DNA of 64,000 nucleotides, taken from the NCBI RefSeq assembly GCF_000004075.3, contig NC_026655.2, positions 16,601,489-16,665,488 of the forward strand, written 5' to 3'. Source of the DNA: Cucumis sativus (Eukaryota; Streptophyta; Magnoliopsida; Cucurbitales; Cucurbitaceae). The notes below the pieces were generated by a model. That model worked only from the letters and a program-made list of their open reading frames with translations, ran no database searches and was not told where the DNA came from. Shown one piece after another: positions 23,986-35,380 of this stretch (positions within the stretch are counted from its first letter, which is position 1; each line of letters starts with the position of its first letter). Made by a program: the position numbers and the translations under genes.

Positions 23986-26325
23986 TGTTAGGATACTTCC
24001 TAACAAGAACAAGATCTTAATTTATTATAATGAACTATAAGAAAATACAAGATAAAACCAAGTATAAGGCACTTGGAACCTCCCTCTTGAGTACTCTCAC
24101 CCAAGCCCTAGATCACTCCCCAGAATTCTCCCCTCACTTACCCTCCCTCCATTTATAATAAGATGTAACCACACTTACATAATAACTACTAGTAACTTTC
24201 TAAATATCTAATTACCCTTATACCCCTAACCTTATACTAATCTAGGTATCTAACATTACCCGATCCTTCAAAACACCTTGTCCTCAAGGTGTGCTTACAA
24301 ACATGATCAAGGCCCCTTTCTCTTTTTTTTTTTCTCTTTTTAATTGCAAACAATCCCCAACATTCTGCTCTTCAATGTTGAAAAAGAAATCCTCCCCTTC
24401 GGCTTTGAAAAACTCTCGATTCCAATAAGGTCCATTGACTTCAGCCCACAAAGCAGCCCAATGTACTTGAATTTTCCTTTTCCAAAACACATTGTCTTAG
24501 TTAACCCTTTGCATATCACCAACAAGTGTTTAATTTTCAAACTCTTCATCTCTAGTGGGCTAGGCCATAATCAAAGTGTTGCGTCAAGACCAAAATCATA
24601 CTGCCGCCGGTTTCATTCCTAGGACCCACCTACATACACGTTTTTCTTCCCTCCTATTTTTGGAACTCTCCACCCACTTCATCTACAAAATGATGTGCCC
24701 CCAATGTTTTATTTAGAATAAGTTGAAGCTCATTTAGAGTAAGTTGAAGCCCACTTGAAATAGTAAAACCCAAGATTGTTACTTTTGTCCTAATCCTCTT
24801 GCCTACCAATTTCTACCACGTCATTGGCACCATCATGTGTGCAGCAACTTCTTCCTCGTCACGTGATTCACCCCTATTCCAGACCACCTTCTCGAGCCTC
24901 TGTAGACCGGTAACTGTCGGCTTCTTCTTTCTCCATTGCAACCAGGCATTTTGTGTTTCTTTGAGCAACAAATTTTTCTTCACTCGAGTCTTCATTTCGA
25001 CCTCCTCTATAGTTTCTTCTTGGTCACTCTTTGCCATCCTCTTCACCTTCGTTGTATAACCGTTGCAATCGGGTTTTCCTCGATTCTTCTATGGATTCAG
25101 CAACTTCTTGGAATCCATCGATTTATGGACCTGAAGATTCCAATCCGTTCTAAATAAACACAATCCAGATCAGTGCCACTGAACACAGGCATTTCAACCT
25201 TATTGAATTTGCTATGATCGTTCGAGTTTTCATCCTTTTCAAACTTGTTTGTTTTACCTTCTACCTTGATTTCCTTCAATGTCTTACCTCCACCTTCGAT
25301 GATACTCTCAATCGTTGGTCCTTTGCTCGACGATCCTTCCATTCTTCCGGAGATTGTCGAATTATCCTTCTGCTATTCCTTCGATGCATTTAGCAACCGT
25401 TCTTGTTTTTCCAACTAGATGACCAGTCTTTCGATGCTTTTTGGCAAGCATAACAAGTTTTCTTCAATTGCCAGCAACTTGTGTAACTCCACTTGTATCC
25501 CCGAGATTTCCTTATCAGAGGTCTCCAACTTCTCTTCGATCCGTTTTTGTGCTACTCTATCGTTCTCCCAAGTAAAAACACTCTGATACCAATTTGTTAA
25601 GATACTGTAAATATACGGCAAGTGTATCTTACTTTATTGAATTACCTCAATGAATTACAGTATAGAGAATAAAAAATCACTCACATCTACTTCCTAAAGG
25701 CACACTCCAGTGAGGATCACAACAAAGAACAAGAAAAACTAAGAACAAACCGCAACCATGAAAATGACCAAAACAAACAATAAAAAGAACTTGACTTGGA
25801 CCCTCTACTTCTCCCGAGCACGAAAGACGGCAGCCTCTACTTCTTTGGAATATTTTGTCCCCTTTCTCCCTCCTCTTTCCTCCCTTTTATTTTGCTTTAC
25901 TAACAAACTAATGGGAAAGATCTCCTCCGATATTCTCTCCTCCTATAATCTCTCCTATATTCTCGTGTGGGTCAATATTACCCTTTTTAATTCTTCTACT
26001 GTATTTAAATAATATTGGAGACATATACTTCCTAACAAGAACAAGATCTGAATTTATTATAATGTAACTATAAGAAAATACAAGATAAAACCAAGTATAA
26101 AGCACTTGGAACCCTCCCTCTTGAGTACTCTCACCCAAGCCTTATATCACTCCCCAGAATTCTCCCCACTTACCCTCCCTCCATTTATAATAACATGTAA
26201 CCACCCTAGTTACCACACTTACATAATAACTACTAGTAACCACACTTACACAATAACTACTAGTAACTTCCTAAATATCTAATTACCCTTATACCCCAAC
26301 CCTATACTAATCTAGGTATCTAACA
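23986..26325 (-). mobile_element. Small non-autonomous LTR retrotransposon (gypsy-type gag), minus strand
   Basis: Starts TGTTAGGATAC and ends TATCTAACA, with AATTC immediately outside both ends (23981-23985, 26326-26330). The 5' LTR for this orientation is 25595-26325 (731 bp). The 3' LTR is 23986-24255 (270 bp). They match over the TTCCTAACAAGAACAAG ... CTAGGTATCTAACA part, but about 440-460 bp present in the 5' LTR are missing from the 3' LTR. A primer-binding site complementary to initiator tRNA-Met (TGGTATCAGAG on the minus strand, 25581-25591) adjoins the 5' LTR. Only about 1.3 kb of internal sequence remains and I find no reverse transcriptase or integrase. It inserted into an intron of the BRCT gene fragment. 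Confidence 0.85.
25097..25580 (-). pseudogene. Ty3/gypsy gag N-terminal remnant
   Basis: Just downstream of the primer-binding site, minus-strand frames read VAQKRIEEKLETSDKEISGI and then KFNKVEMPVFSGTDLD. These are the coiled N-terminus and capsid start typical of plant gypsy gag (VEMPVF-G-DPD). Frame breaks and a stop after SINRWIPRSC end it. At 24256-24300 the CTTGAGGACAAGGTGTTTTG segment is the usual sequence next to the 3' LTR, so everything between gag and the 3' end of pol is lost or unrecognisable. Confidence 0.65.
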
Positions 26326-26963
26326 AATTCCATAACATAATGTATTAGGGGAAGAAGGAAATCGAGGATAAAAACACTAGCTAGCCAACAAATATCTTTC
26401 ATTAGTGAGCTTGAGCCATTTTACACGTAAAATGGGAAAAGTAAGCCTGAAACCCAAATTAGCCTAATGGTTGTCTTAACAACCACTACCCACCATCACG
26501 ATAGAAACAACTGAAAAGGAAAGAGCATGATACAATCCAACTCAAACATAAGAATTGATTTTGATGTTTAACTAAAAGTAAACAGGCAGTAGAATAAGAA
26601 ACTATGCCCTTTTAGATCTAGAAGGTTCACAACAATTTCCAGCCTAAGCACAACTACGAGGCAATGGAAGAATAACGGCAAAGGCCTTGTGTGCATGGAA
26701 TCGCTAACTTTGGTGCAAATGAGATGATTATCGGTATTCAAAGGCCAAAAGGACACATAGAAGAGTGTTCGTCTAAGGTTGCAAGACTAACCCTGAAAAG
26801 AGAGCAATACAAAAATTTAGAGTTTTCCGCACTTTTCCTGTAATGACATGAGTGCTTGTACTCCCATCAGCAGTGAGAGAACCACCAAGCTCCTCAATCA
26901 TCTAAATCAGAAAACAACTGCACATTAGAGCAGTCACAATTTGGAATAAATAGAACTTTTTAT

Positions 26964-27176
26964 TGTTAGAATCTTAGAATATTTATGAAAAGTTTATGGG
27001 AATATTTTTCTTAATTCCTAAATATTTTCCTTTTTTATTCCTCTGTATATTCTATTTATTCTCCCTTGTACCTATTGTATTTTTCATCAGAAAATAATAA
27101 GAAGAAAAATATAGTGGTTTTTCTCCTGGTACACAGGTTTCCACGTAAAGTTGTGTGTTTGTTTGTCTCCCTTTCA
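26964..27176 (+). mobile_element. Copia-type short LTR with adjacent primer-binding site
   Basis: TGTTAGAATCTTAGAATATTTATG ... CTCCCTTTCA forms a 213-bp LTR. It is followed at 27180 by TGGTATCCGAGCAGG, a diverged initiator-Met primer site. A second, opposite-oriented LTR of the same family is at 49823-50043. No body follows here. The LTR abuts the BRCT exon at 26901 within 65 bp, so its insertion or a later deletion removed the 5' part of that gene. Confidence 0.65.
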
Positions 27177-27339
27177 ATATGGTATCCGAGCAGGTGGTCC
27201 AAGAAGGTCTTGTGTTCAAGCCTCGCATTGTCGTTTCCTCCCCAATTAAAATCCATTTCCAGTTGTTGGGCCTTTCAAATATTTCAAGCCCACAAGTGAG
27301 GAGAGTGTTGGTGATATATAATTGAATTTTCTTTCTTTT

Positions 27340-27463
27340 TTTAAAAAAGGATACGTGTCTCACTATTATTAATATAAAGAAAGAGACAAAGCTCCATGTA
27401 CATGATGATTATACAAAGAGCAAAAGGGGAGAGGGAAGATCAACAGGCGCATCCGGGCATCTC
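27340..27463 (-). mobile_element. 3' end of a LINE, interrupted by the gypsy element
   Basis: On the minus strand the text ends ATATTAATAATAGTGAGACACG followed by an A/T-rich tail, resembling a LINE 3' UTR with poly(A). The sequence resumes beyond the gypsy insertion at 35381, where reverse-transcriptase sequence appears at 35690-35917. I infer one LINE fragment split by the insertion. Confidence 0.5.
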
Positions 27464-29594
27464 TGTAACGACCCAACTTTTCTGGGTAAGTCGAGGTCGT
27501 TAATTTTTGACAAAAGACTTTGGTTGATACAAATTGAAACATAAGTCAATTTAAAAACAAAACATGTCAGGCCTGATTTTCAAATATTCAAGAAAAAATT
27601 AACAATAACACTATTTACAAATAAAAGTTTGTAAACTAAGTTTTAGTACATCTTAAACCTTAAAAGAAATCATAAGCGGAAGCAAAATAACACATTCCCT
27701 ATGGCAATCACGCTTCCTTCCTGCCCCTCGCCGGTTTGCCACCTTTATTTCCTTTGCCTGAAAATTAAACATAAGAAGGGTGAGTATAACAATACTCAGT
27801 AAGAGACCCTCTACTGGTCTCGTCAGGGGAAAATAAATTGTTAAAGTTCTATTGGGACACCCTGTACAGTCGCAGTCTTGTGATCCCGTAGGATACACAT
27901 TTCAGTCTAACCGCCCGAGGGACATACATATCAGTCTGACGCCCCGAGGGACGTACATATCAGTCTGACGCCCCGAGGGACGTACATATCAGTCTGACGC
28001 CCCGAGGGACGTACATATCAGTCAAGTGTTCTGCAGAAACACATATCAGTCAAATGCTCCCCGAAGGTGCAAAATAAATTGGTGATCCCGTGGGACACCT
28101 ACAAGGTAAACATCCCAATACAACCCTAACAATTTATCCCCTCATTCCATTCAACCCATCTTTCAGTTACTTCAAATCACAAAGTCCTTTCTTTCAACAT
28201 CCTAACAGTCAACTTATTTTACTACAGTCATATGTCTGTCAATAATATGCTAATACATCAGTCAATCCACTATAGAGTCAATGCACCCCTCAGTTCACCA
28301 GCACACAGTCATACTTTAGCGTAATCATACACCCAATCTAAACGAGAATCTCATACAAACACAATCTACAATCTCCGTGCTGTCCACATACACACATTTA
28401 TATATAGATTCCATGACAATCACGACATACATTCGACGTCAAGTCTACTTCAATTCATATACATTCATATATATTTTCAGTCAACCCCAGTATACATTCA
28501 ACACACATACAGTTCACAATCACAGTTCACAATCACAATTGAGTCCAGTAGAAAATCCCTTACCTCAAGGTTATGTAAGTTTTTCAATCGGGCTAAATTC
28601 AATAAGTCAAATTCCAAGTAGAATGAAGCAACAATTCCAATGAAGCTCACGTTGGAACTTAGATATCTAAGCACGACCTCTTCAGTATCACCTTAAAATC
28701 AGCATTACCCAAATCAATTAACCAGTTTTTAAAACTTACTAGCCAAGAACAATATTACTATATCCACAATACCAATCAACTCACAACTTGGAGGTCAAAT
28801 CCACGATTAGAAGGCAGAATTCACGCGCGGCGACGTTTTTGCAAACGAAGGCAGAAGGGTTTTGGACGTTCAACAGCAGTTACGCGCGGACGGGAGTAGC
28901 CCGGCAACGTAGCCGAACTCGTGCGATGCGGCGTGACCTGCATCGGCGAGGCTGTTCGTGACTGAGGCGTGCGACTTGCCTCGCGGACGGAGATAGAGAC
29001 GGCGGAGACGGTTGCAGAACCGTGGCTTCGACAGAGACAGAACCGGCTGAGACGGTTGGGCAGCGGCGGAAGAGCAACGGCGCTGCAGATCTGGACTGGC
29101 AGCGGCGGCGGTCTTGCTTCGCGGCGGGGTTGCGGACGGAAGAAGAAAATGGAAGGAAAGGATCGGCGGCTGGCTGCGGTTGGCTGCGGTTGGCTGCGGC
29201 GGGACGGGAAGAAGAAGATAGAGGTGGTGGTTGTGGCTGGGCTGCGGCTGGCCACGAACAGAAGGAGAAGAGGACGGTTGGGGCGGTTGCTGCACGAACG
29301 GAGAGAAGGGGAAGAAAAGAAAAATGAGGGAGGGGTTGTGTGCGGCGCTCGCGCGAGAGGAAGAAGGAAGGAAAAATATATTATTTTCTTTTCTTTTATT
29401 TTCTTTTTTATTTACCTTTTCTTTATTTAATATAATAACTAATAATAATAATAATAAATATATAGTATTATTATTATTATATACATTTCTAATCCCCTTT
29501 CTCCCTTAGCTTACTTTTTTTTTAAAAAAATAAATCTTGAACAAATCGAATAAATTTTCTTAAAATAAAATACCTTCGAGTTTGGGCCGTTACA
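27464..29594 (-). repeat. 3' LTR of the gypsy element (low-coordinate copy)
   Basis: 2131 bp, with a GC-rich block at 28800-29360 that resembles a promoter or leader. Open frames in that block occur on both strands and in both LTRs, so they are composition artefacts and not genes. Confidence 0.92.
27903..28018. repeat. 29-bp tandem repeat inside the LTR, four copies
   Basis: Unit CAGTCTGACGCCCCGAGGGA followed by CGTACATAT. Copies start at 27903, 27932, 27961 and 27990; the first is slightly diverged. The same array is in the other LTR (33693-33808). It is not a CRISPR: copies abut without spacers. Confidence 0.9.
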
Positions 29595-29646
29595 TTCTTC
29601 CCTCCTTAAGGAACTTTCGTCCTCGAAAGTTTTAATCCTGAAATAA

Positions 29647-30633
29647 CTATGGATAACGAGTCCTCATCTCTTCTTCTCGCTCCCATGTCGCCTCTTGAAT
29701 TCGACGATTCCGCCACAAAACCTTTACTAATGGAATGCTTCTATTACGAAGCATCTTTACCTCTCTAGCCAAAATCTCCACAGGTTGTTCTACATAGCTC
29801 AAATGCTCATCAATCTCGAAGGGTTCATAGTCCACTACATGAGATGTATCAGCCGCATAGTTCCTCAACATCGAAACATGGAAAACATTATGAACTGCAG
29901 AGAGAGATGGTGGTAATGCCAAGCGATACGCCACAACACCAACCCTCTCTAAGATCTCAAATGGTCCAACAAAACGAGGAGTTAACTTTCCTTTCTTCTC
30001 AAAACGCATAACACCCTTCATAGGTGCTACCTTCAAGAATACCTTTTCTCCCACATCGAACTTAAGGTCTTTTCGCCGTACATCCGCATAACTCTTCTGT
30101 CTACTCTGCGCTGTTTGCATACGTGCTCTAATCTTTTGAATAGCCTCATTAGTAGACCGAACTAATTCAGGTCCCATCAACCCTATGTTCACCAACCTCA
30201 CTCCAACAAACAGGGGTTCTACAACATTTGCCATACAAAGCCTCAAAATGGTGCCATACCGATGGTAGCCTGAAAACTGTTGTTATAAGCAAACTCCATC
30301 AAATGTAGATGAGAGTCCCAACTACCTGGAAACTCTATAACACAAGCTCGTAACATATCCTCTAAAACTTGGTTCAAAACGTTCAGTTTGACCATCAGTC
30401 TGTGGATGAAAGGCTGTACTAAAATCCAATCTCGTACCCATAGCAGTCTGAAGTCCCTTCCAAAACTTGGAAGTAAACCGTGCATCCCTATCAGAAACAA
30501 TCGATACAGGCACTCCATGCAGTCTCACAATCTCAGTTAAATACAACTCTGCCCACTTACTAGCAGTATAGGTGGATTTCCCTGGTACAAAATGTGCCGA
30601 TTTCGTAAGCCTATCGACAATAACCCAAATCAC
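29647..30633 (-). pseudogene. Gypsy integrase core and chromodomain-like C-terminus
   Basis: 30633-30322 encodes the integrase core: [18 protein letters not shown] with the first catalytic Asp, [13 protein letters not shown] with the second, and [11 protein letters not shown] with the Glu. A frame change follows, and 30518-30243 resumes with [12 protein letters not shown]. 30246-29647 carries the DNA-binding part (GPFEILERVGVVAYRLALPP, VHNVFHVSMLRNY) and then a C-terminal EILAREVKMLRNR-VKVLWRN-ATWE, a chromodomain-like pattern. Chromodomains steer integration to heterochromatin in this clade. The catalytic residues survive but the reading frame is broken, so no intact integrase can be made from this copy. 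Confidence 0.8.
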
Positions 30634-30813
30634 TGTGTAACCCTTCAGGGTTTTAGGGAATTATATAATAAAATCCATAGATACATTCTCCCACTTCCAC
30701 TCTAATATACTCAAAGGTTGCAACAAACCTGTTGTTTTCTATCTTGGTGCTTTAACCTACTAGCACACTAAGCACTTACTAACAAGATTTTCCATTTCTC
30801 TCTTCATATTACG

Positions 30814-33200
30814 CTAGTAACAAACTCTTTTCAAATCCGGATACATTTTTGTGCTACTTGGATGCATGAGAAATGGGAAACTATGAGTCTCAACCAATAA
30901 CCTTGTCTTAATTGCATTTTCTGTTGGCACACACAATTCTCTCTCAAACATAAGTTCATCATCAAAGGATATGGAAAACTCCTTAACTTGCCCTACTTCT
31001 ACTAGGTGATGCTTCTCAATCAAATAAGGATCAATGAATTGAACCACAAGAATTCTTTGTCTCAAGGTCGGATGTACTGACAACTGAGCTAACTTTGAGG
31101 TGACTTCCCCCACTGAAACTACAATCTCAGCTCTCTCGTGGTTTTTGTCTAATGAAACCTGTCTGGTAATAAGTGCTGTCAAAATGTGATACTTTTCTAC
31201 GAAGAGCACCAACTTCCACATTCGCCTTACTTAGATGGTACAAAATCTCACAATCATAGTCATTTACTAATTCAAACCATCTTTGCTATCTCATACTCAA
31301 CTTCTTTGAGTGAAGAAGTATTTTATACTCTTTTGGTTAGAAAATATCTATATCTTTTCATCATACAAATAGTGCCTTCAAATCATTAATGTAAAAACCA
31401 CAACTGTCAATTTCATATCATAAGTTGGATAATTTTCCTCATGACTCTTCAACTGACGAGGAGCACAAGCAACTACTTTAACTTGTTGAATCAGAATACC
31501 TTTTAAACTTTCCTAAAAGAATCACTATAAATTACAAAACTTTCTGAACCATCATGTACGGTAAGCACGGGAGTTGTACAAGCTTCTACCTAAGATCCTG
31601 AACACTATCCTCATAGGCTTGTCCCAAAAAAAAAACGGAGTCCCTTTTCTTAGTTAACTGAGTCAAAGGAGTAGCTATACGAGAAAATTCTTATACAAAC
31701 CGTTAGTAATAACCTGCTAAACCCAAAAGACTATGAACCTCACTGACTATGAAAAGTCGAGGCCAACTAGTAACAACTTCAATCTTTTGTGAGATCCACA
31801 TAAATGTCACCTCTAGATACCACATGGCTTGGAAAGATACTTGGCCTCATCCAAAACTCACATTTTGAAAACTTTGCATACAATTCGTTGACTCGAGCCC
31901 CTTTAAAACCATGTTAAATGCTCCTCATGCGCTGTCTCTATTTTGGAATAAATTAAGATATCGTCAATAAATACAATCATGAAAGTGTCTAAGAGATCGT
32001 TAAACACTTTGTTCATCAAGTCGTAAACATTGTTTGAGCATTTGCCCACTCAAAAGACATCATAATGAACTCGTGATGTCCATATCTCGAACGAAAATCT
32101 GCCTTAGGAATGTCACTGTTCTCTAATCCTCAACAAGTCATAACCTGAATGTAATTCAATCTTAAAGAACACGGACTTATTGCAGTTGATCAAACAAATC
32201 CTCATTCATTGGTAAAAGATATTTATTCTTAACCGACACCTTATTCAACTTTCTACAATCAAAACATAAGTGCATCGACCCATCTTTCTTCTTAATAAAC
32301 AAAAATTGGTGCACCCCAAGATAACATACTTCGTCGAATGTAGTCCTTGTCAAACATTTCTTTCAATTGCACCTTCAAATCTTTCAACTCTGTTGGGCCA
32401 TTTTGTATGAAGCTTTAGATATAGGAACGAGTCTAACTCTATCTCAATAACAAGACCAATTTCTGTTTAGCGCACGATAATCTTAGAAACTCTTCTAGAA
32501 AAATATCATAATACTTTTTCACCACTGATTCAAATAACAAAGAAACATCGACTTCTCTGGTGTCTACCACACTAGTCAAATACAACAGGTACCCTGGTCA
32601 AGCAACTTACTAACCTTCATAGCTGGGATAACTTTTAGCGAAACGATAGTTCCAACCTCTTTGTACTTGAAACTAACCTCTGGAGAAGGATTAGAAACTA
32701 CATTTTCGCTGACACATTTTATGTTTACATGGTTAAACTACATTCCAATTTTCAAACTCCAAACTAGTAACTTTTCATTCACGAGAAAACTCAAAATTGT
32801 TTCTTAAAGTCACATCAAGACAACCATGCTCATCTTCCTTGTTTCTTTTCCAATACCTCCATTCTAAAACCATTTAATGTGTTTCGTATAAACTTGACCG
32901 TGTATTTAGTCCTCGTTAAAACCACCTATATAACTTATTTTTCTTAGATTTCCAATCACAAAACAAACAATTTCGCTAACAACGTCTTACTTTTCTACTA
33001 CTCGACCACTCCTTTGAACACCTCTACATGGCAACATTTTTCCTAAATTTCACCATTAAATCCTTCACCATTAAATCATAACATTCATGTAATTCTAGTT
33101 TAACTTAGGCAAGGTCATATACATAAACCATACATATAAGCATAAAGCATACCTGACGAGAGACGAAGGGTCGCGTTTGCCATAGGGACACAAAAACATA
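30814..33200 (-). pseudogene. Gypsy protease/reverse transcriptase/RNase H remnant, many stops
   Basis: 31980-31921 encodes the RT active site in [17 protein letters not shown]. 31880-31650 contains LYAKFSKCEFWM, DLTKIEVVTSWP, LLGLAGYY and IATPLTQLTKK, the end of RT and connection to RNase H. Stops interrupt each stretch. 31221-30814 continues toward the integrase zinc-binding region. Gag could not be recognised in the short space before the primer-binding site. The element is therefore both shortened and mutated inside. Confidence 0.7.
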
Positions 33201-33254
33201 GACTTACATCGTAAGTCAGTCTACAGAACCTAAAACTTAGGCTCTGATACCAAC

Positions 33255-35380
33255 TGTAACGACCCAACTTTTCTGGGTAAGTCGAGGTCGTTAATTTTTG
33301 ACAAAAGACTTTGGTTGATACAAATTGAAACATAAGTCAATTTAAAAACAAAACATGTCAGGCCTGATTTTCAAATATTCAAGAAAAATTAACAATAACA
33401 CTATTTACAAATAAAAGTTTGTAAACTAAGTTTTAGTACATCTTAAACCTTAAAAGAAATCATAAGCGGAAGCAAAATAACACATTCCCTATGGCAATCA
33501 CGCTTCCTTCCTGCCCCTCGCCGGTTTGCCACCTTTATTTCCTTTGCCTGAAAATTAAACATAAGAAGGGTGAGTATAACAATACTCAGTAAGAGACCCT
33601 CTACTGGTCTCGTCAGGGGAAAATAAATTGTTAAAGTTCTATTGGGACACCCTGTACAGTCGCAGTCTTGTGATCCCGTAGGATACACATTTCAGTCTAA
33701 CGCCCCGAGGGACATACATATCAGTCTGACGCCCCGAGGGACGTACATATCAGTCTGACGCCCCGAGGGACGTACATATCAGTCTGACGCCCCGAGGGAC
33801 GTACATATCAGTCAAGTGTTCTGCAGAAACACATATCAGTCAAATGCTCCCGAAGGTGCAAAATAAATTGGTGATCCCGTGGGACACCTACAAGGTAAAC
33901 ATCCCAATACAACCTAACAATTTATCCCCTCATTCCATTCAACCCATCTTTCAGTTACTTCAAATCACAAAGTCCTTTCTTTCAACATCCTAACAGTCAA
34001 CTTATTTTACTACAGTCATATGTCTGTCAATAATATGCTAATACATCAGTCAATCCACTATAGAGTCAATGCACCCCTCAGTTCACCAGCACACAGTCAT
34101 ACTTTAGCGTAATCATACACCCAATCTAAACGAGAATCTCATACAAACACAATCTACAATCTCCGTGCTGTCCACATACACACATTTATATATAGATTCC
34201 ATGACAATCACGACATACATTCGACGTCAAGTCTACTTCAATTCATATACATTCATATATATTTTCAGTCAACCCCAGTATACATTCAACACACATACAG
34301 TTCACAATCACAGTTCACAATCACAATTGAGTCCAGTAGAAAATCCCTTACCTCAAGGTTATGTAAGTTTTTCAATCGGGCTAAATTCAATAAGTCAAAT
34401 TCCAAGTAGAATGAAGCAACAATTCCAATGAAGCTCACGTTGGAACTTAGATATCTAAGCACGACCTCTTCAGTATCACCTTAAAATCAGCATTACCCAA
34501 ATCAATTAACCAGTTTTTAAAACTTACTAGCCAAGAACAATATTACTATATCCACAATACCAATCAACTCACAACTTGGAGGTCAAATCCACGATTAGAA
34601 GGCAGAATTCACGCCGCGACGTTTTGCAAACGAAGGCAGAAGGGTTTTGGACGTTCAACAGCAGTTACGCGCGGACGGGAGTAGCCCGGCAACGTAGCCG
34701 AACTCGTGCGATGCGGCGTGACCTGCATCGGCGAGGCTGTTCGTGACTGAGGCGTGCGACTTGCCTCGCGGACGGAGATAGAGACGGCGGAGACGGTTGC
34801 AGAACCGTGGCTTCGACAGAGACAGAACCGGCTGAGACGGTTGGGCAGCGGCGGAAGAGCAACGGCGCTGCAGATCTGGACTGGCAGCGGCGCGGTCTTG
34901 CTTCGCGGCGGGGTTGCGGACGGAAGAAGAAAATGGAAGGAAAGGATCGGCGGCTGGCTGCGGTTGGCTGCGGTTGGCTGCGCGGCGGGACGGGAAGAAG
35001 AAGATAGAGGTGGTGGTTGTGGCTGGGCTGCGGCTGGCCACGAACAGAAGGAGAAGAGGACGGTTGGGGCGGTTGCTGCACGAACGGAGAGAAGGGGAAG
35101 AAAAGAAAAATGAGGGAGGGGTTGTGTGCGGCGCTCGCGCGAGAGGAAGAAGGAAGGAAAAATATATTATTTTCTTTTCTTTTATTTTCTTTTTTATTTA
35201 CCTTTTCTTTTATTTAATATAATAACTAATAATAATAATAATAAATATATAGTATTATTATTATTATAACATTTCTAATCCCCTTTCTCCCTTAGCTTAC
35301 TTTTTTTTAAAAAAAATAAATCTTGAACAAATCGAATAAATTTTCTTAAAATAAAATACCTTCGAGTTTGGGCCGTTACA
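33255..35380 (-). repeat. 5' LTR of the gypsy element (high-coordinate copy)
   Basis: 2126 bp, near-identical to 27464-29594. Differences I noticed are single or double base indels in homopolymers or GC runs, for example CGCGCGGCGACG versus CGCCGCGACG near 28824/34611, and one A in AAGAAAAAATT. Confidence 0.92.

Larger units (their letters stand above)
23038..26901 (-). pseudogene. BRCT-domain gene fragment, three in-phase exons split by a retrotransposon
   Basis: Minus-strand exons are 26901-26792, 23496-23438 and 23330 to about 23142. They read MIEELGGSLTADGSTSTHVI then TGKVRKTLNFCIALFSG; AWIFSSSWLKESYREGRFV; and DELPYILNDDDYISKYRASL through SLIVKSAGGN. Junction phases are intact (GG|A and G|AC), and donors and acceptors are GT/AG. 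The Trp-Leu and GRFVDE pattern is that of a BRCT repeat followed by the start of a second, as in plant BRCT DNA-repair-type proteins (At4g02110-like). After GGN the open frame runs to a stop at 23038 with unrelated sequence. A 2.34-kb LTR element sits in the first retained intron. No upstream exons exist in the window, so this is a 5'- and 3'-truncated copy unless distal exons are used. Confidence 0.75.
27464..35380 (-). mobile_element. Ty3/gypsy chromovirus (Tekay/Del-like), 7.9 kb, young LTRs and decayed interior
   Basis: LTRs are 27464-29594 (2131 bp) and 33255-35380 (2126 bp). Both start TGTAACGACCC and end GGGCCGTTACA, with ATCTC duplicated outside both ends (27459-27463, 35381-35385). 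The primer-binding site TGGTATCAGAGC (minus strand, 33241-33252) lies 2 bp from the 5' LTR. A purine tract AAGGAGGGAAGAA (minus strand) adjoins the 3' LTR at 29595. The LTRs differ by only about ten small indels and few substitutions by eye. The internal region is just 3.66 kb and pol is broken by stops. Long LTRs and a chromodomain-like C-terminus point to the Tekay/Del clade. Confidence 0.92.

Noticed and set aside
24799-25059. 86-aa plus-strand frame with a hydrophobic end
   Set aside because: Lies within the minus-strand LTR element between its gag remnant and 3' LTR. No homology recognised on this strand.
27903-28018. Regular 29-bp repeats that could suggest a CRISPR array
   Set aside because: Copies abut with no spacers, lie in an LTR of a plant retrotransposon, and occur in both LTRs.
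28821-29430. Long open frames of 65-153 aa on both strands in a GC-rich block
   Set aside because: They lie inside a gypsy LTR, recur in the other LTR (34655-35222) with frame-changing indels, and are Arg/Ala/Pro low-complexity. Composition artefact.
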